A DNA stretch of 64,000 nucleotides from Pseudomonas migulae NBRC 103157 (GCF_002091715.1 NZ_BDAG01000011.1:62001-126000), one strand, 5' to 3'. Positions 1-9,513 are shown, counted from the stretch's first letter. Program-made: numbers and translations. Notes: generated by a model not told the origin, from the letters alone.

Positions 1-659
1 GAGTGCGAATTACCCGCGGCGTTCGCCAGCGATTCTTTGCGAGCGAAGACGAAACCCATCCCCGGTACGCCTTCCAGGCATTTGCCCGAGGCCGCAATCA
101 GCGCGTCGAACGGCACTTGTTGCGCATCCACCGGCAGCGCGCCGAAAGAACTCATGGCATCGATGATCAGGCGTTTGCCGTGTTGCGCAATGACCTGGGC
201 GATTTCCGGTAGCGGGTTGAGGATGCCGGTGCTGGTTTCGCAGTGAATCAGCGCAACGTGGGTGATGCTGGCGTCGGCCCGCAGCAGACGGTCGACGTCG
301 GCGGCGGTGGTCGGCTCGTCTTCGGCGGTTTCAAACGTGCTGAAGGAACGGCCGAGCACTTCGCAGATCTTCGCCAGGCGTTTGCCGTAGGCGCCGTTGA
401 TCAGCACCAGGACTTTGCCGTCGCGAGGCACCAGCGTGCCGATTGCCGCTTCGACCGCGAAGGTGCCGCTGCCTTGCAGGGGCACGCAGTGGTGACTGTC
501 GCCGCCGTTGATGATCGCCAGCAATTGCTCGCAAAGGCTGGCGGTCAGTTGATTGAAGCGGTCATCCCATGAACCCCAGTCGACCATCATCGCCTGGCGG
601 GTGCGGGCCGAAGTAGTCAACGGGCCGGGGGTGAGCAGGATGGGTTCGGCAGTACTCAT
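1..659 (-). CDS. phnW: 2-aminoethylphosphonate--pyruvate transaminase, 3' end outside window
   Basis: This PLP-dependent class V aminotransferase moves the amino group of 2-aminoethylphosphonate (AEP) to pyruvate, giving phosphonoacetaldehyde and alanine in the cytosol. About 219 N-terminal residues are present. They start [17 protein letters not shown], contain the substrate-loop [12 protein letters not shown], and include [11 protein letters not shown], whose Lys is the expected Schiff-base residue. The gene runs off the left edge. It is divergent from a LysR gene 109 bp away, which is the likely regulator. phnX (phosphonoacetaldehyde hydrolase) would be expected just beyond the edge but cannot be seen. 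Confidence 0.93.
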   Translation of the reverse strand, partial: MSTAEPILLTPGPLTTSARTRQAMMVDWGSWDDRFNQLTASLCEQLLAIINGGDSHHCVPLQGSGTFAVEAAIGTLVPRDGKVLVLINGAYGKRLAKICEVLGRSFSTFETAEDEPTTAADVDRLLRADASITHVALIHCETSTGILNPLPEIAQVIAQHGKRLIIDAMSSFGALPVDAQQVPFDALIAASGKCLEGVPGMGFVFARKESLANAAGNSH

Positions 660-768
660 TCTCGTGTCCTCGCAATCGATGGGATGAAGCTACGGGGCCT
701 AAATTGCAATTTGCCGTGCTATCAATCAAATTGTTTGTTGTTATGCCAGTCATCAGTGAAGGTTATTC

Positions 769-1632
769 ATGAACCTGTTCCAGCTCCGCGCGTTCGATGC
801 GGTGGCCCGCGAGGGCAGCTTCACCCGTGCCGCCGCGCGGCTGTTCATCAGCCAGCCGGCGGTCACCGGGCACATCAAGGCGTTGGAGGAGCACTACCAG
901 ATCACCTTGCTGCGGAGAACGGCACGACGGGTAGAGCTGACGGAGGAGGGCACCAAACTCGCCGCGATCACACGAGCGATGTTCGGTCTGGCCGAAGAAG
1001 CGCAAGTGATGCTGGAGGCCAATCGGCAGTTGCTCACCGGGCGTCTGGAGGTGGCGGCGGACGGGCCGCACATGGTCATGCCGATGCTGGCCAGCCTGCG
1101 GGCGCGGTATCCGGGGATCACCGTGAACCTGCGCCTGGGCAATGCCCAGGAAACCCTCGCGGCGTTGTTGTCGGAGCATGCCGACGTGGCGGTGCTGACC
1201 GAGGTCGAGCCGCGCAAGGGTCTGCATTTGCAGGCACTGAGCGAGTCGCGGATTTGTGCGCTGGTGCCGGATAGTCATCCTTGGGCGCACCGTTCGAAGG
1301 GGGTGCCGCTCAAGGAGCTGGATCAGGTGATCATGGTGTTGCGCGAACCGAGTTCGATTACCCGACGCACGTTTGATGAGGCGTGTGCTCAGGCAAAGGT
1401 CAATCCGCGGGTGTTGCTGGAACTGGACAGTCGTGAGGCGGTGACCGAGGCCGTCGCGGCAGAGTTGGGGGTGGGGGTGGTGTCATCGGTGGAAGTCAGC
1501 CATGACCCACGGGTGGCGGCAGTGCCGATTATTGGTGAGGGATTGGTGAATCGACACATGATCGGGTGCATGGAGCGGCGGCGTGATTTGCGTTTGATTC
1601 AGGCGTTTTTCGAGTTGGCGCCCGGCCGATAG
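769..1632 (+). CDS. LysR-family regulator divergent from phnW
   Basis: This is a 287-residue LysR-type regulator. A winged helix-turn-helix lies at about residues 3-60 (FDAVAREGSFTRAAARLFISQPAVTGHIKALE), followed by a LysR substrate-binding domain to the end. It is transcribed away from phnW across a short shared intergenic region, the usual layout for a LysR activator of its neighbour, so control of AEP breakdown is inferred. It is clearly paralogous to the LysR gene ending at 1742: both share the RE-x2-S-(I/V)-TR motif and a closing GVGVVS block. The ATG at 769 is the natural start, in line with the conserved MNLFQLRAF. Confidence 0.9.
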   Translation: MNLFQLRAFDAVAREGSFTRAAARLFISQPAVTGHIKALEEHYQITLLRRTARRVELTEEGTKLAAITRAMFGLAEEAQVMLEANRQLLTGRLEVAADGPHMVMPMLASLRARYPGITVNLRLGNAQETLAALLSEHADVAVLTEVEPRKGLHLQALSESRICALVPDSHPWAHRSKGVPLKELDQVIMVLREPSSITRRTFDEACAQAKVNPRVLLELDSREAVTEAVAAELGVGVVSSVEVSHDPRVAAVPIIGEGLVNRHMIGCMERRRDLRLIQAFFELAPGR

Positions 1633-1644
1633 ACCGAGGTGCGG

Positions 1645-1729
1645 CCTTCGCGAGCAAGCCCGCACACATTTTGACCGAGTCGCCTGGAACGACTCGGTCA
1701 AAATGTGGGAGCGGGCTTGCTCGCGAAGG
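1645..1729. repeat. REP inverted pair between convergent lysR genes
   Basis: Two Pseudomonas REP cores (GAGCAAGCCCGC and GCGGGCTTGCTCGC) lie head to head. Inside them is a further perfect 16-bp palindrome arm (cattttgaccgagtcg with its complement) around a 7-nt loop. The whole element could fold as one long hairpin and may act as a terminator for both converging genes. Confidence 0.9.
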
Positions 1730-1741
1730 GGCCGGACCTGC

Positions 1742-2614
1742 CTACACAAGACTCTCGCGCACCATCTCCAGAAACGTCGCCACCACTCGCCGCGAACTCT
1801 GCTCGCGCAAGCACACCAGCGTCTCCGTCAGCCGCCGTGTGCAATCGGTAATCGGCAATGCACACACCCGCGAATCCGCGCCGAACTCCGCGGCCGAGAC
1901 CACGCCCACCCCGATCCCCACGACCACCGCCTCACGCGCCGCTTCCCGACCTTCAACCTGAATCGCCGGGCGAATCCGGAAACCGGCGCCGGCCATTTCC
2001 TCCTCCAGCGTCTGGCGCGTCACCGAGCCGATTTCCCGCAGCACCAGCGGCGTGTCGTCGAGGTCCGCGAGGCAGATCGACTCGCGGTCGGCCCACGGAT
2101 GATTGCGCGAAACAAACGCCACCATCGGGTCGTTACGCAGCGCTACCGAGATCAATCGTTCATCGCTGACCTCACGCCCGAGCAACGCCAGGTCAGCCTG
2201 ATAGTTGAAGAGCCGAAACAGCGATTCATCGGTGTTGCCGGTTTCGATTTTCACGCTGATGCCGGGGTAGCGCTCGCAGAACCGCGCGATCTGCGGCAGC
2301 ACATGCACCGGCGCATCCACCGCCAGAATCAGGCTGCCGGTCTGCAACGCCTGGGAGTCCTGCAGCAGCTCCTGCGCCTCGGCCTCAATGACAAACAGCC
2401 GCTGGGTGATGCCGAGCAAGCGTTCGCCCAGATCGGTCAGGCGCACCGAACGTTTGTTGCGGTGGAACAGCAAAACACCGAAGCGTTCCTCAAGTTTGCG
2501 CACCTGATCGGAAATCGCCGGTTGCGTGAGGAAAAGCCGCTCGCCGGCTTTGGTGAAGCTTCCGTGTACAGCCACGGCGTGGAAGGCTTTGAGCTGGGCG
2601 TGGGAAACCGACAT
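1742..2614 (-). CDS. LysR-family regulator divergent from the MFS/FAD oxidase pair
   Basis: The protein has 290 residues: a LysR HTH at about 5-63 (FHAVAVHGSFTKAGERLFLTQPAISDQVRKLE) and a substrate-binding domain. The ATG at 2614 is chosen because GGAG sits about 8 nt upstream; an in-frame start at 2632 lacks this. It is a paralogue of the LysR gene at 769-1632 and points the other way, so the two converge on a REP. Its divergent neighbour is an organophosphate-type transporter, so a role in sensing an aminophosphonate or its product is inferred. Confidence 0.88.
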   Translation of the reverse strand: MSVSHAQLKAFHAVAVHGSFTKAGERLFLTQPAISDQVRKLEERFGVLLFHRNKRSVRLTDLGERLLGITQRLFVIEAEAQELLQDSQALQTGSLILAVDAPVHVLPQIARFCERYPGISVKIETGNTDESLFRLFNYQADLALLGREVSDERLISVALRNDPMVAFVSRNHPWADRESICLADLDDTPLVLREIGSVTRQTLEEEMAGAGFRIRPAIQVEGREAAREAVVVGIGVGVVSAAEFGADSRVCALPITDCTRRLTETLVCLREQSSRRVVATFLEMVRESLV

Positions 2615-2882
2615 CGAAACCTCCAGTAACAAGCTGAGCTTATATTGGAAATACGATAAATCGATTTCACTTATTAATCAGTAATTGTTTTTATCGGCCT
2701 CAGTCGCGGTGACTGGTCAGTCGAACAGCCTCCGTGACCATGAGCCTGTGCGTGCAACTGCAGGACTCATCTGACCGGTATCGCCTCAGGGACGCAGCGA
2801 TATCGCAGTGCTCAACAATAAAAAGACAGGCGTTATTTCTCAATTTCTGCCGGCACACTCACACCCTGAGGTCAGAACCACA

Positions 2883-4208
2883 ATGAACAAGCACATCGGC
2901 ACCATCAAGCGTTGGCGCGTGCAGATCTTCGCGATCACCTGGCTCGCTTATGCCGCTTTCTACTTCACCCGCAAAGCGTTTTCCGTGGCCAAACTGGGGA
3001 TCGCCGAAGACCCCACGTTCACCCTCGACAAAATGGCCATGGCCAACCTCGATGCCATCTACCTCGCTGCTTACGCCCTCGGACAATTCACCTGGGGCAT
3101 CCTTGCCGACCGCTTTGGCCCTCGGGTCGTGGTACTTGGCGGGTTGCTCATTTCCGCCGCCGCGGCGCTGGTGATGGGCAGCTTTGCCACGTTACCGATT
3201 TTCGCCACGTGCATGCTGATACAAGGCCTGGCCCAGTCCACCGGATGGTCGGGGTTGTGCAAGAACATCGGCAGTTTCTTCCCCGCCGAACAGCGCGGGC
3301 GGGTGCTCGGTTTATGGAGTTCCTGCTATGCCTTTGGCGGGCTCGTGGCTTCGCCGTTTGCCGGTTGGTGGGCGTACACGCTCATCGGCAGCTGGCATGC
3401 GGCGTTCATTTCCAGTGCGGCGGTGGTTGGGCTGGTCGCCGTGCTGTTTTTTATTTTTCAACGCAACAAACCCGAAGACGTCGGCTTGTCAGCGGTGGAG
3501 CCTGAGCCCGAGCTGACCGCCGATGAGGCGTACGCTCAAAGCAAGATCAGCGTGCTGGAACCGCTGAAGGAAATCCTGCGCAACCGCACGGTGCTGATTC
3601 TCGGGCTCGCGTATTTCCTGCTGAAACCGGCGCGCTACGCGATTTTGCTGTGGGGCCCGGTCATCGTTTTCGAGCAGATGCCGACGGTGGGTAAAGTCGG
3701 TGCGGCGATTATCCCGACAGCGTTCGAACTGGCCGGGCTGCTTGGGCCGATCCTGCTGGGGCTGGCCTCGGACAAATTGTTCGGCGCCCGGCGCATGCCG
3801 GCCTGTGTGATCAGTTTGCTCGCGCTGACCGTTTCCCTGGCGCTGTTCATGGGCGCCTTGCACACCGGCAGTGTGATGCTGGTGGTGGCGTTGTTGTTCG
3901 TCATGGGCCTGACCCTGTACGGGCCGGATTCGATGATCAGCGGCGCAGCGGCCATCGATTTCGGCACTGCCAAGGCCGGCGCAACGTCGGCGGGCTTCGT
4001 CAACGGTTGCGGCTCGGTCGGGGCGATTCTCGGCGGCTTGCTGCCGGGCTACTTCGACTCGGTCACCGTGTTCATTATCTTCGCCGGCTGCGCGCTGTTT
4101 TCAGCGCTGGTGCTGATCCCCTATTGGAACAGCCGTCCGGCTAGCCTGCGGGCCGAGAGTGCATTCGTGCCTAACCGGCCGATGAGCGTCAAACCCCTGC
4201 GTACCTGA
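2883..4208 (+). CDS. MFS transporter, organophosphate:phosphate antiporter (GlpT/UhpC/PgtP-like) type
   Basis: This is an inner-membrane transporter of 441 residues with about 12 hydrophobic segments. The early YFTRKAFS motif resembles the conserved Arg region of the GlpT/UhpT family, and GLWSSCYAFGG follows in the middle of the N-terminal half. The start at 2883 (MNKHIGTIKRW) follows GAGG and fits the family N-terminus better than an upstream ATG at 2808. It is followed 10 nt later by a FAD oxidase, so the two are probably one operon. Given phnW nearby, uptake of 2-aminoethylphosphonate or a relative is inferred; the substrate is not shown by the sequence. Confidence 0.85.
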   Translation: MNKHIGTIKRWRVQIFAITWLAYAAFYFTRKAFSVAKLGIAEDPTFTLDKMAMANLDAIYLAAYALGQFTWGILADRFGPRVVVLGGLLISAAAALVMGSFATLPIFATCMLIQGLAQSTGWSGLCKNIGSFFPAEQRGRVLGLWSSCYAFGGLVASPFAGWWAYTLIGSWHAAFISSAAVVGLVAVLFFIFQRNKPEDVGLSAVEPEPELTADEAYAQSKISVLEPLKEILRNRTVLILGLAYFLLKPARYAILLWGPVIVFEQMPTVGKVGAAIIPTAFELAGLLGPILLGLASDKLFGARRMPACVISLLALTVSLALFMGALHTGSVMLVVALLFVMGLTLYGPDSMISGAAAIDFGTAKAGATSAGFVNGCGSVGAILGGLLPGYFDSVTVFIIFAGCALFSALVLIPYWNSRPASLRAESAFVPNRPMSVKPLRT

Positions 4209-4218
4209 GGAAATACCG

Positions 4219-5610
4219 ATGAGACCTTTCTGGCTGGAACAGGCGCTGGCGGCCGAGTCGTGCGCGCCGTGCGAACCCTTGGTGGGCGACACCCGCGCCG
4301 ATGTGTGCATCGTCGGTGGTGGCTACACCGGGTTGTGGACCTCGATCATGCTCAAGGAGCAGAACCCTGAACTGGACGTGTTGCTGATCGAGGCGGACAT
4401 CTGCGGGGCCGGCGCCAGTGGCCGCAATGGCGGTTGTGCACTGTCGTGGTCGGCCAAGTATTTCACCCTGGAAAGGTTGTTCGGCGTCGAAGAGGCGGTG
4501 CGTCTGGTCAAGGAGTCCGAGCGCAGCATCTACGCGATCGGCACCTTCTGCGAACAGTACGGCGTGGACGCCGATTACCGCCTCGACGGCACGCTCTACA
4601 CCGCGACCAACCGTGCGCAATGCGGTTCGACCGACGCGGTGATCGCGGCGCTCGAACGCAAGGGTATCAACTCTTTCACTCAACGGCCGGTCGCGGATGT
4701 ACAACGCATGGCCGGCTCAAGCAAACACCTGGAAGGCTGGTTTTCACCGGCCGCTGCGAGCGTGCAGCCAGGCAAACTCGTGCGCGGTCTGCGCCGGGTT
4801 GCGTTGCAGTCGGGTGTGAGGATTTATGAAAACACGGCGATGACCGGACTGGAGGAGGGCAAGCCCGCGGGCATTCACACCCCCAACGGCACTGTCCGCG
4901 CAGATCGGGTCGTATTGGCGATGAACGCGTGGATGGCCCGCGCATTTCCTCAGTTCGAACGCAGTGTGGCGATTGTCTCCAGCGACATGCTGATCACCGA
5001 ACCACGGCCGGATCTGCTCGACGAAATCGGCTTGACCAGCGGCGTCACGGTGCTCGATTCGCGAATTTTCGTGCACTACTACCACAACACCCCGGACGGC
5101 CGGATCATGCTCGGCAAGGGCGGCAACACGTTCGCCTACGGTGGGCGGATGCTGCCGGTGTTCGATCAGCCGTCGCCCTATGCCGGTTTGTTGAAGCACA
5201 GCCTGGGCGAGTTCTTTCCGGCGTTTGCCGAGGTCAAGGTCGAGGCTACCTGGAACGGTCCGTCGGATCGCTCGGTCACGGGGCTGCCGTTCTTCGGCCA
5301 GATGAGTGCCCACGGTAATGTATTTTACGGGTTCGGTTATTCCGGCAGCGGCGTCGGACCGTGCCATATGGGCGGGCAGATTCTCGCTTCGATGGTCCAG
5401 GGGCTGGACAACGCCTGGACCCGTTCGCCGCTGGTCAACGGTCCTTTGGGCTTCTTTCCGCCGGAGCCGATTCGTTACCTGGGCTCGCTGATGGTGCGCA
5501 ACGCCATCCGCCGCAAGGAGCGCGCCGAGGATCACGGGCGCCGACCACGGCATCTGGATGTCCGTCTGGCGAAATTCGCGGCGGCGGCCGGCAAGGCAGA
5601 CAAAGGCTGA
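4219..5610 (+). CDS. FAD-dependent amine oxidoreductase (DAO fold)
   Basis: This is a 463-residue flavoenzyme with the Rossmann motif GGGYTG near residue 33, the GASGRNGG motif near 70 (a hallmark of DadA/PuuB-type amine oxidases) and a C-terminal GFGYSGSGVG segment. It oxidises a primary or secondary amine. The start follows GAGGAAA. It is co-transcribed with the MFS gene. FAD oxidases recur near phnW in other bacteria, and some have been shown to act on N-methylated AEP; by analogy this one may convert a methylated or otherwise modified AEP into a PhnW/PhnX substrate. PuuB-like polyamine oxidation is the alternative. Confidence 0.85.
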   Translation: MRPFWLEQALAAESCAPCEPLVGDTRADVCIVGGGYTGLWTSIMLKEQNPELDVLLIEADICGAGASGRNGGCALSWSAKYFTLERLFGVEEAVRLVKESERSIYAIGTFCEQYGVDADYRLDGTLYTATNRAQCGSTDAVIAALERKGINSFTQRPVADVQRMAGSSKHLEGWFSPAAASVQPGKLVRGLRRVALQSGVRIYENTAMTGLEEGKPAGIHTPNGTVRADRVVLAMNAWMARAFPQFERSVAIVSSDMLITEPRPDLLDEIGLTSGVTVLDSRIFVHYYHNTPDGRIMLGKGGNTFAYGGRMLPVFDQPSPYAGLLKHSLGEFFPAFAEVKVEATWNGPSDRSVTGLPFFGQMSAHGNVFYGFGYSGSGVGPCHMGGQILASMVQGLDNAWTRSPLVNGPLGFFPPEPIRYLGSLMVRNAIRRKERAEDHGRRPRHLDVRLAKFAAAAGKADKG

Positions 5611-6939
5611 TCAGGTTTTCCGGTTCACCAGCCAGTCAAACAGCAGGCGGTCATCGCCCTTGGGTTGCGGCGCGGGGTGAGGCGCTGGCGGGCTGCTCGC
5701 GGTGGCGTACAACACGGGGCGGTCCGGATCGCTGTCGAGAAAACTGATGAGCACGTCGGTTCCGGCGACCGGCAGCCTGGACGGATCGATCCGGCCATCC
5801 GGGGCAACGACGACCACCGGCAGCCAGAATCCGCTGGACTCGTCCTCCTCGGTCTGCGGGGTTGGCCATAACCTGACTTTTATCCGGCCTTGCTCATCCA
5901 GCTCTGCAGGCTGGCCGAGCGGGCCCAGCACCCGGGCCGACTGAAAACCCGGAATGTTGGGTCTGGCCTGTGCGAGTGCGGGCCGGAATACCGTTGACCA
6001 TGGAATGGCGGTGAACTGATTGCTGTAACGCTGCACCCCGTCGGTTACGTTGCGCTCGAGAATCGACGGCTGCCGACCCTGATGTCGGATTTCGGTCAGT
6101 AGCCATTGATCGTTGAAATTCGGTAGCGGATGTTCCGACACTTGTACGATGCGTCCGCTGTGCAATGCGCTCTGATTGCTTTGACCCTGCATTTGCCCAT
6201 GGCGGCAGCGCAGGCGTTCCAGTGTCCGGCGGCTGAGCTGGTCGCGCTCGAGCGGTTGTGGGGAAGGGCGCGTGGTGAGTGGGGGCGAGGTGTGGCGCTG
6301 GAACAACTCATTGATCACCGGCCCGTTTACGGCAGCAGCCTCATCGCCGTGAAACGGCATGAGCAGCGGTTCTTGAGGGAAACTGAGGCTGTCGTCCGCC
6401 AGCACCAGCACATGGCCGTCGCGCTGATGTTCGAAGTGATAGTGAATGCCTTCTTCTTCGCAGAGTCGTTGCAGAAAAGTCAGGTCCGTTTCATCAAACT
6501 GAATGCACAGCGGCTTGGCGGGATAGCGCCCGTTCGGCAGTTCAAAGCGGTAGCTGTCTTCTGGCAGCCCGTTTTCTTCGAGCAACCGGCGCAGGATGGT
6601 GGGCACATCGAGCTGATGAAACACTCGGCGTGAACGCTGTCGATCGAGGTTTTGCAGCCAGGGCACCAACGCCAGCCTGTAGCCGACCCGGTGCAGGTCG
6701 CGATGTTCGCGGGTGGCGCAGTGGATGATGCCGTGAACGCCCCGGCCTTGCGCCAGGCTGAGGAACACCGGTTGTTGCAGCAGGCGATCCAGGCTCATGG
6801 CCGGCGCCAGGCTGATCACCTCGATGTCGAATCGGTAAGGCTGGTTGAGGGCTTCAAGGCCATTGAACTGCACCACCTGCAAACTCAAATTGCCGTTCAG
6901 CAGGGTCAGGGTGAAGGGACTTTCCTTGTCGTTGTGCAT
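5611..6939 (-). CDS. Short VgrG/type VI spike protein without a needle or effector extension
   Basis: The 442-residue protein has the VgrG head (gp27-like, about 1-300, with the QFDETDLTFLQRLCEEEGIHYHFEH signature near 150) and a gp5 OB-fold (about 330-400, LDEQGRIKVRLWP, SGFWLPVV, GTDVLISFLDSDPDRPVLY). It stops about 25 residues after the OB fold. Typical VgrG proteins run beyond 600 residues through a beta-helix needle. No other T6SS gene is nearby, so it is an orphan. It converges with the FAD oxidase gene, with adjacent stop codons. It may be a degenerate VgrG, or a working short spike as in other Pseudomonas. Confidence 0.85.
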   Translation of the reverse strand: MHNDKESPFTLTLLNGNLSLQVVQFNGLEALNQPYRFDIEVISLAPAMSLDRLLQQPVFLSLAQGRGVHGIIHCATREHRDLHRVGYRLALVPWLQNLDRQRSRRVFHQLDVPTILRRLLEENGLPEDSYRFELPNGRYPAKPLCIQFDETDLTFLQRLCEEEGIHYHFEHQRDGHVLVLADDSLSFPQEPLLMPFHGDEAAAVNGPVINELFQRHTSPPLTTRPSPQPLERDQLSRRTLERLRCRHGQMQGQSNQSALHSGRIVQVSEHPLPNFNDQWLLTEIRHQGRQPSILERNVTDGVQRYSNQFTAIPWSTVFRPALAQARPNIPGFQSARVLGPLGQPAELDEQGRIKVRLWPTPQTEEDESSGFWLPVVVVAPDGRIDPSRLPVAGTDVLISFLDSDPDRPVLYATASSPPAPHPAPQPKGDDRLLFDWLVNRKT

Positions 6940-7164
6940 CGAGCGCGCTTCTGCCAGGGAGTACGGGCGCAGAGGGTACGAAACCGTGGCTCCTTATGGT
7001 CACCGCAAAGCGACGTTTCAGAATCGCCCTACAACTCGCGGTGAAGATGTCGATTCGACAGGATGGATTTTTTGGTCGATTGCCAACTTTAGGCCGTATA
7101 AACTTGCACAAAGCGTCGGCCAATAGATGTCTCGGCGCCACAGATAAGAGAGTGAGAGTGAGTA

Positions 7165-7869
7165 ATGGGCGCACAGTGGAAGGTTAAACACAAAGAAGCG
7201 GCAGCCAATGCCAAGGGCAAGATCTTCGGCAAACTGGTGAAAGAAATCACCATCGCTGCGCGCAACGGTGCCGATACCGCCACCAACGCACACCTGCGTC
7301 TGGTGGTCGAACAGGCGAAAAAGGCTTCGATGCCCCGCGAAACCCTGGAACGTGCGATCAAGAAAGGCTCCGGCCAGCTCGGCGAAACCGTGCAATACCA
7401 TCGCGTGACCTACGAAGGGTTCGCGCCGCACCAGGTGCCGCTGATCGTTGAATGCGTGACCGACAACATCAACCGCACCGTCGCGGAAATCCGCGTCGCG
7501 TTCCGCAAGGGCCAATTGGGTGCGTCCGGTTCCGTTGCCTGGGACTTCGACCATGTGGGCATGATCGAGGCGTCTCCGGACAGCCCGGATGCCGATCCGG
7601 AAATGGCCGCTATCGAAGCGGGCGCACAGGATTTCGAACCGGCCGAGGACGGCGCCACGCTGTTCATCACCGAAGCGACCGACCTGGATTCGGTACAGAA
7701 AGCCTTGCCTGAGCAGGGTTTCACCGTGTTGTCGGCGAAGCTGGGTTACAAGCCGAAGAACCCGGTCAGCGGCCTGAGCGACGAGCAGATGGCTGAGGTT
7801 GAAGCCTTCCTTGAAGGCCTCGATAACCACGATGATGTGCAGGACATGTTTGTCGGGTTGGCGGGTTAA
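7165..7869 (+). CDS. YebC/PmpR-family protein (YeeN-like paralogue)
   Basis: The 234-residue protein begins [28 protein letters not shown], the family signature (MAGHSKW in classical YebC), and continues with the three-domain YebC fold to the end. Family members are described as DNA-binding regulators and more recently as ribosome-associated factors that help translation of difficult stretches. The divergent N-terminus (GAQWKVKH) marks the YeeN-like branch rather than the copy found next to ruvC. The start is preceded by GAGAGTGAG. It is a single gene flanked by vgrG and a REP. Confidence 0.9.
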   Translation: MGAQWKVKHKEAAANAKGKIFGKLVKEITIAARNGADTATNAHLRLVVEQAKKASMPRETLERAIKKGSGQLGETVQYHRVTYEGFAPHQVPLIVECVTDNINRTVAEIRVAFRKGQLGASGSVAWDFDHVGMIEASPDSPDADPEMAAIEAGAQDFEPAEDGATLFITEATDLDSVQKALPEQGFTVLSAKLGYKPKNPVSGLSDEQMAEVEAFLEGLDNHDDVQDMFVGLAG

Positions 7870-7909
7870 ATCATTGTGTCATTGACGGTTCTGTCGATTG
7901 ACTGACCGT

Positions 7910-8003
7910 CTTCGCGAGCAAGCCCGCTCCCACATTGGTTTTGTGTCGTACGCATAACGTGTGACCGACATAGAATCCCTGTGGGAGCGGGCTTGCTCGC
8001 GAA
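7910..8003. repeat. REP inverted pair
   Basis: Two GAGCAAGCCCGCTCCCAC cores in opposite orientation are about 50 nt apart, just after the yebC-like stop and before the end of the convergent kinase gene. They probably protect both mRNA 3' ends. Confidence 0.9.
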
Positions 8004-8017
8004 TGACCGCGCAGCGG

Positions 8018-9319
8018 TCACCGGCTGTCCAACTCCCGCACAATCTCGCTGAACCCCGGCCGCGCCAGCACATCCGGCTGACAGCAGCGCTGCTGCAAAT
8101 CCTCCAGATACACACGCCCCTCATCGCTCAACCCCGAGTCGATCCGCTCCAGCAATTCCCCCAATAGAACGCCAAACGCACGCACCTCGATCCGTTGCAA
8201 TGCGCGGCTTTCAAGGCTGTCCTGCGTCGAGTGGAAAGACGCTGCGCCAAAGTCCCCCAACAGGCAATCACCGTGCTCGTTCCACAGAATGTTGTGGCCA
8301 TAGAGGTCGCCGTGGGTGATGCCCTGACGGTGCAGATGCTCGGCCACCGACGCGATGCCACAGGCAATTCGCAAGGCCACGCCAGCGCTGAAACGGGTGT
8401 CGCTGGCGTAGACATCACGGCTGCAGGACGCCAGGCTCGGCAACCCGGCGAGGTTGCGATAACTCGGTTCGATCAGCTCCATGACCAGCCCGGCCTGCGC
8501 CTGCGGGTGCTCGATGATCCGTCCTTCGACCCGGATCAGGTTAGGGTGAAGGCCGGCGGTCATGCAGGCATTCATTTCGTGCAGCGGCGAGCCATCGCTG
8601 GTCATTTCGCCCTTGTAGAGTTTGACCGCGACCGGCGTTGCCTGCTTCCACAACGCCTGATGAATGACCCCGGAAGCGCCTTCGCCCAATTGTTGTTCCA
8701 GACTGAGCTGCGACCAGGGGATCGTCGGCGTGGCCTCGAGCGCGGCCGCATCCGCCTCTGTTTCCAACGGATTACCGGCGTAGGCCAGCCAGGTCAGGCT
8801 TGGCAGGGTCAGCAGCCATTCCGGCAGTTCGGTCAACTGGTTGGCGGCGATGCGGGTCAGCTCCAGGCGATGGCAATTGCTCAGGCTCTCGGGCAAGCGC
8901 TGCAGACGGTTACCGGCCAGCATCAGTTTTTGCAGGTGCGGGCGCTCACCCAGTTCGGTAGGCAGTTCGCTGATGCGGTTGTCAGTGAGGATCAGCCAGC
9001 GCAACAGCGGTGGCAGCGCAGCGCCCGGAATGGTTTCGATGCGGTTGGACTTGAACCCGAGCATGGTCAGGGCGGCGCACTGGCCAAGGCAGGCGGGCAG
9101 TTCGCTGAAATGGTTGCGGTCGCAGAACAACACGCGCAAACGGGTCAGGCGGTGAAAGTCGTCCGGCAGGCTGCTCAAGGCGTTGCCGCTGAGGTTGAGC
9201 ACCTCGAGCGAGTCCGCCAGGTCGAGGATTTCCCGTGGGAACTCCGTCAGGCCTGCGGCCAGGTCCAGGCGAGTGGAGCCAGCCAGCAGGCCGGCGCGCA
9301 GTTGCGCAAGGGTATCCAT
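8018..9319 (-). CDS. Leucine-rich-repeat protein kinase
   Basis: This is a 433-residue two-domain protein. About seven to eight LRRs fill residues 20-205 (LEVLNLSGNALSSLP, LRWLILTDNRISELP, LQKLMLAGNRLQRLP). A Ser/Thr kinase domain follows (about 213-433) with a glycine loop LGEGASG, VAVKLYK lysine, HGDLYGHN catalytic loop (Gly in place of Arg in HRD) and GDFGAAS. Key residues for catalysis are present, so it should be active. The LRR half probably binds a protein partner. There is no membrane segment and no adjacent phosphatase. This eukaryote-like architecture occurs in pseudomonads, but its target is unknown to me. Confidence 0.9.
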   Translation of the reverse strand: MDTLAQLRAGLLAGSTRLDLAAGLTEFPREILDLADSLEVLNLSGNALSSLPDDFHRLTRLRVLFCDRNHFSELPACLGQCAALTMLGFKSNRIETIPGAALPPLLRWLILTDNRISELPTELGERPHLQKLMLAGNRLQRLPESLSNCHRLELTRIAANQLTELPEWLLTLPSLTWLAYAGNPLETEADAAALEATPTIPWSQLSLEQQLGEGASGVIHQALWKQATPVAVKLYKGEMTSDGSPLHEMNACMTAGLHPNLIRVEGRIIEHPQAQAGLVMELIEPSYRNLAGLPSLASCSRDVYASDTRFSAGVALRIACGIASVAEHLHRQGITHGDLYGHNILWNEHGDCLLGDFGAASFHSTQDSLESRALQRIEVRAFGVLLGELLERIDSGLSDEGRVYLEDLQQRCCQPDVLARPGFSEIVRELDSR

Positions 9320-9410
9320 GAACAGATTCGCTATTGATCGAGGGTAGGGCGCGGGGGCCTGAAAAAGGGCGACATGATAGCGGGAAAACTCTGGTGACTG
9401 TCAGACCGCA

Positions 9411-9485
9411 ATCGCGAGCAAGCCCGCTCCCACATTGGTCCTGCGTACACAGGTCAAATGTGGGAGCGGGCTTGCTCGCGATGGC
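9411..9485. repeat. REP inverted pair
   Basis: Two opposite REP cores (ATCGCGAGCAAGCCCGC and GCGGGCTTGCTCGCGAT) flank a short loop in the gap upstream of the LRR kinase and downstream of the zapE-like gene. Confidence 0.9.
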
Positions 9486-9513
9486 GGCAGGTGTCGCGCC
9501 GCCACCCTTGTGG

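Noticed and set aside
4189..4704. 171-codon minus-strand frame over the FAD oxidase start
   Set aside because: It is a shadow frame of a strongly supported gene.
7018..7830. 270-codon minus-strand frame over yebC-like gene
   Set aside because: It is antisense to a family-defined protein with a good ribosome site.
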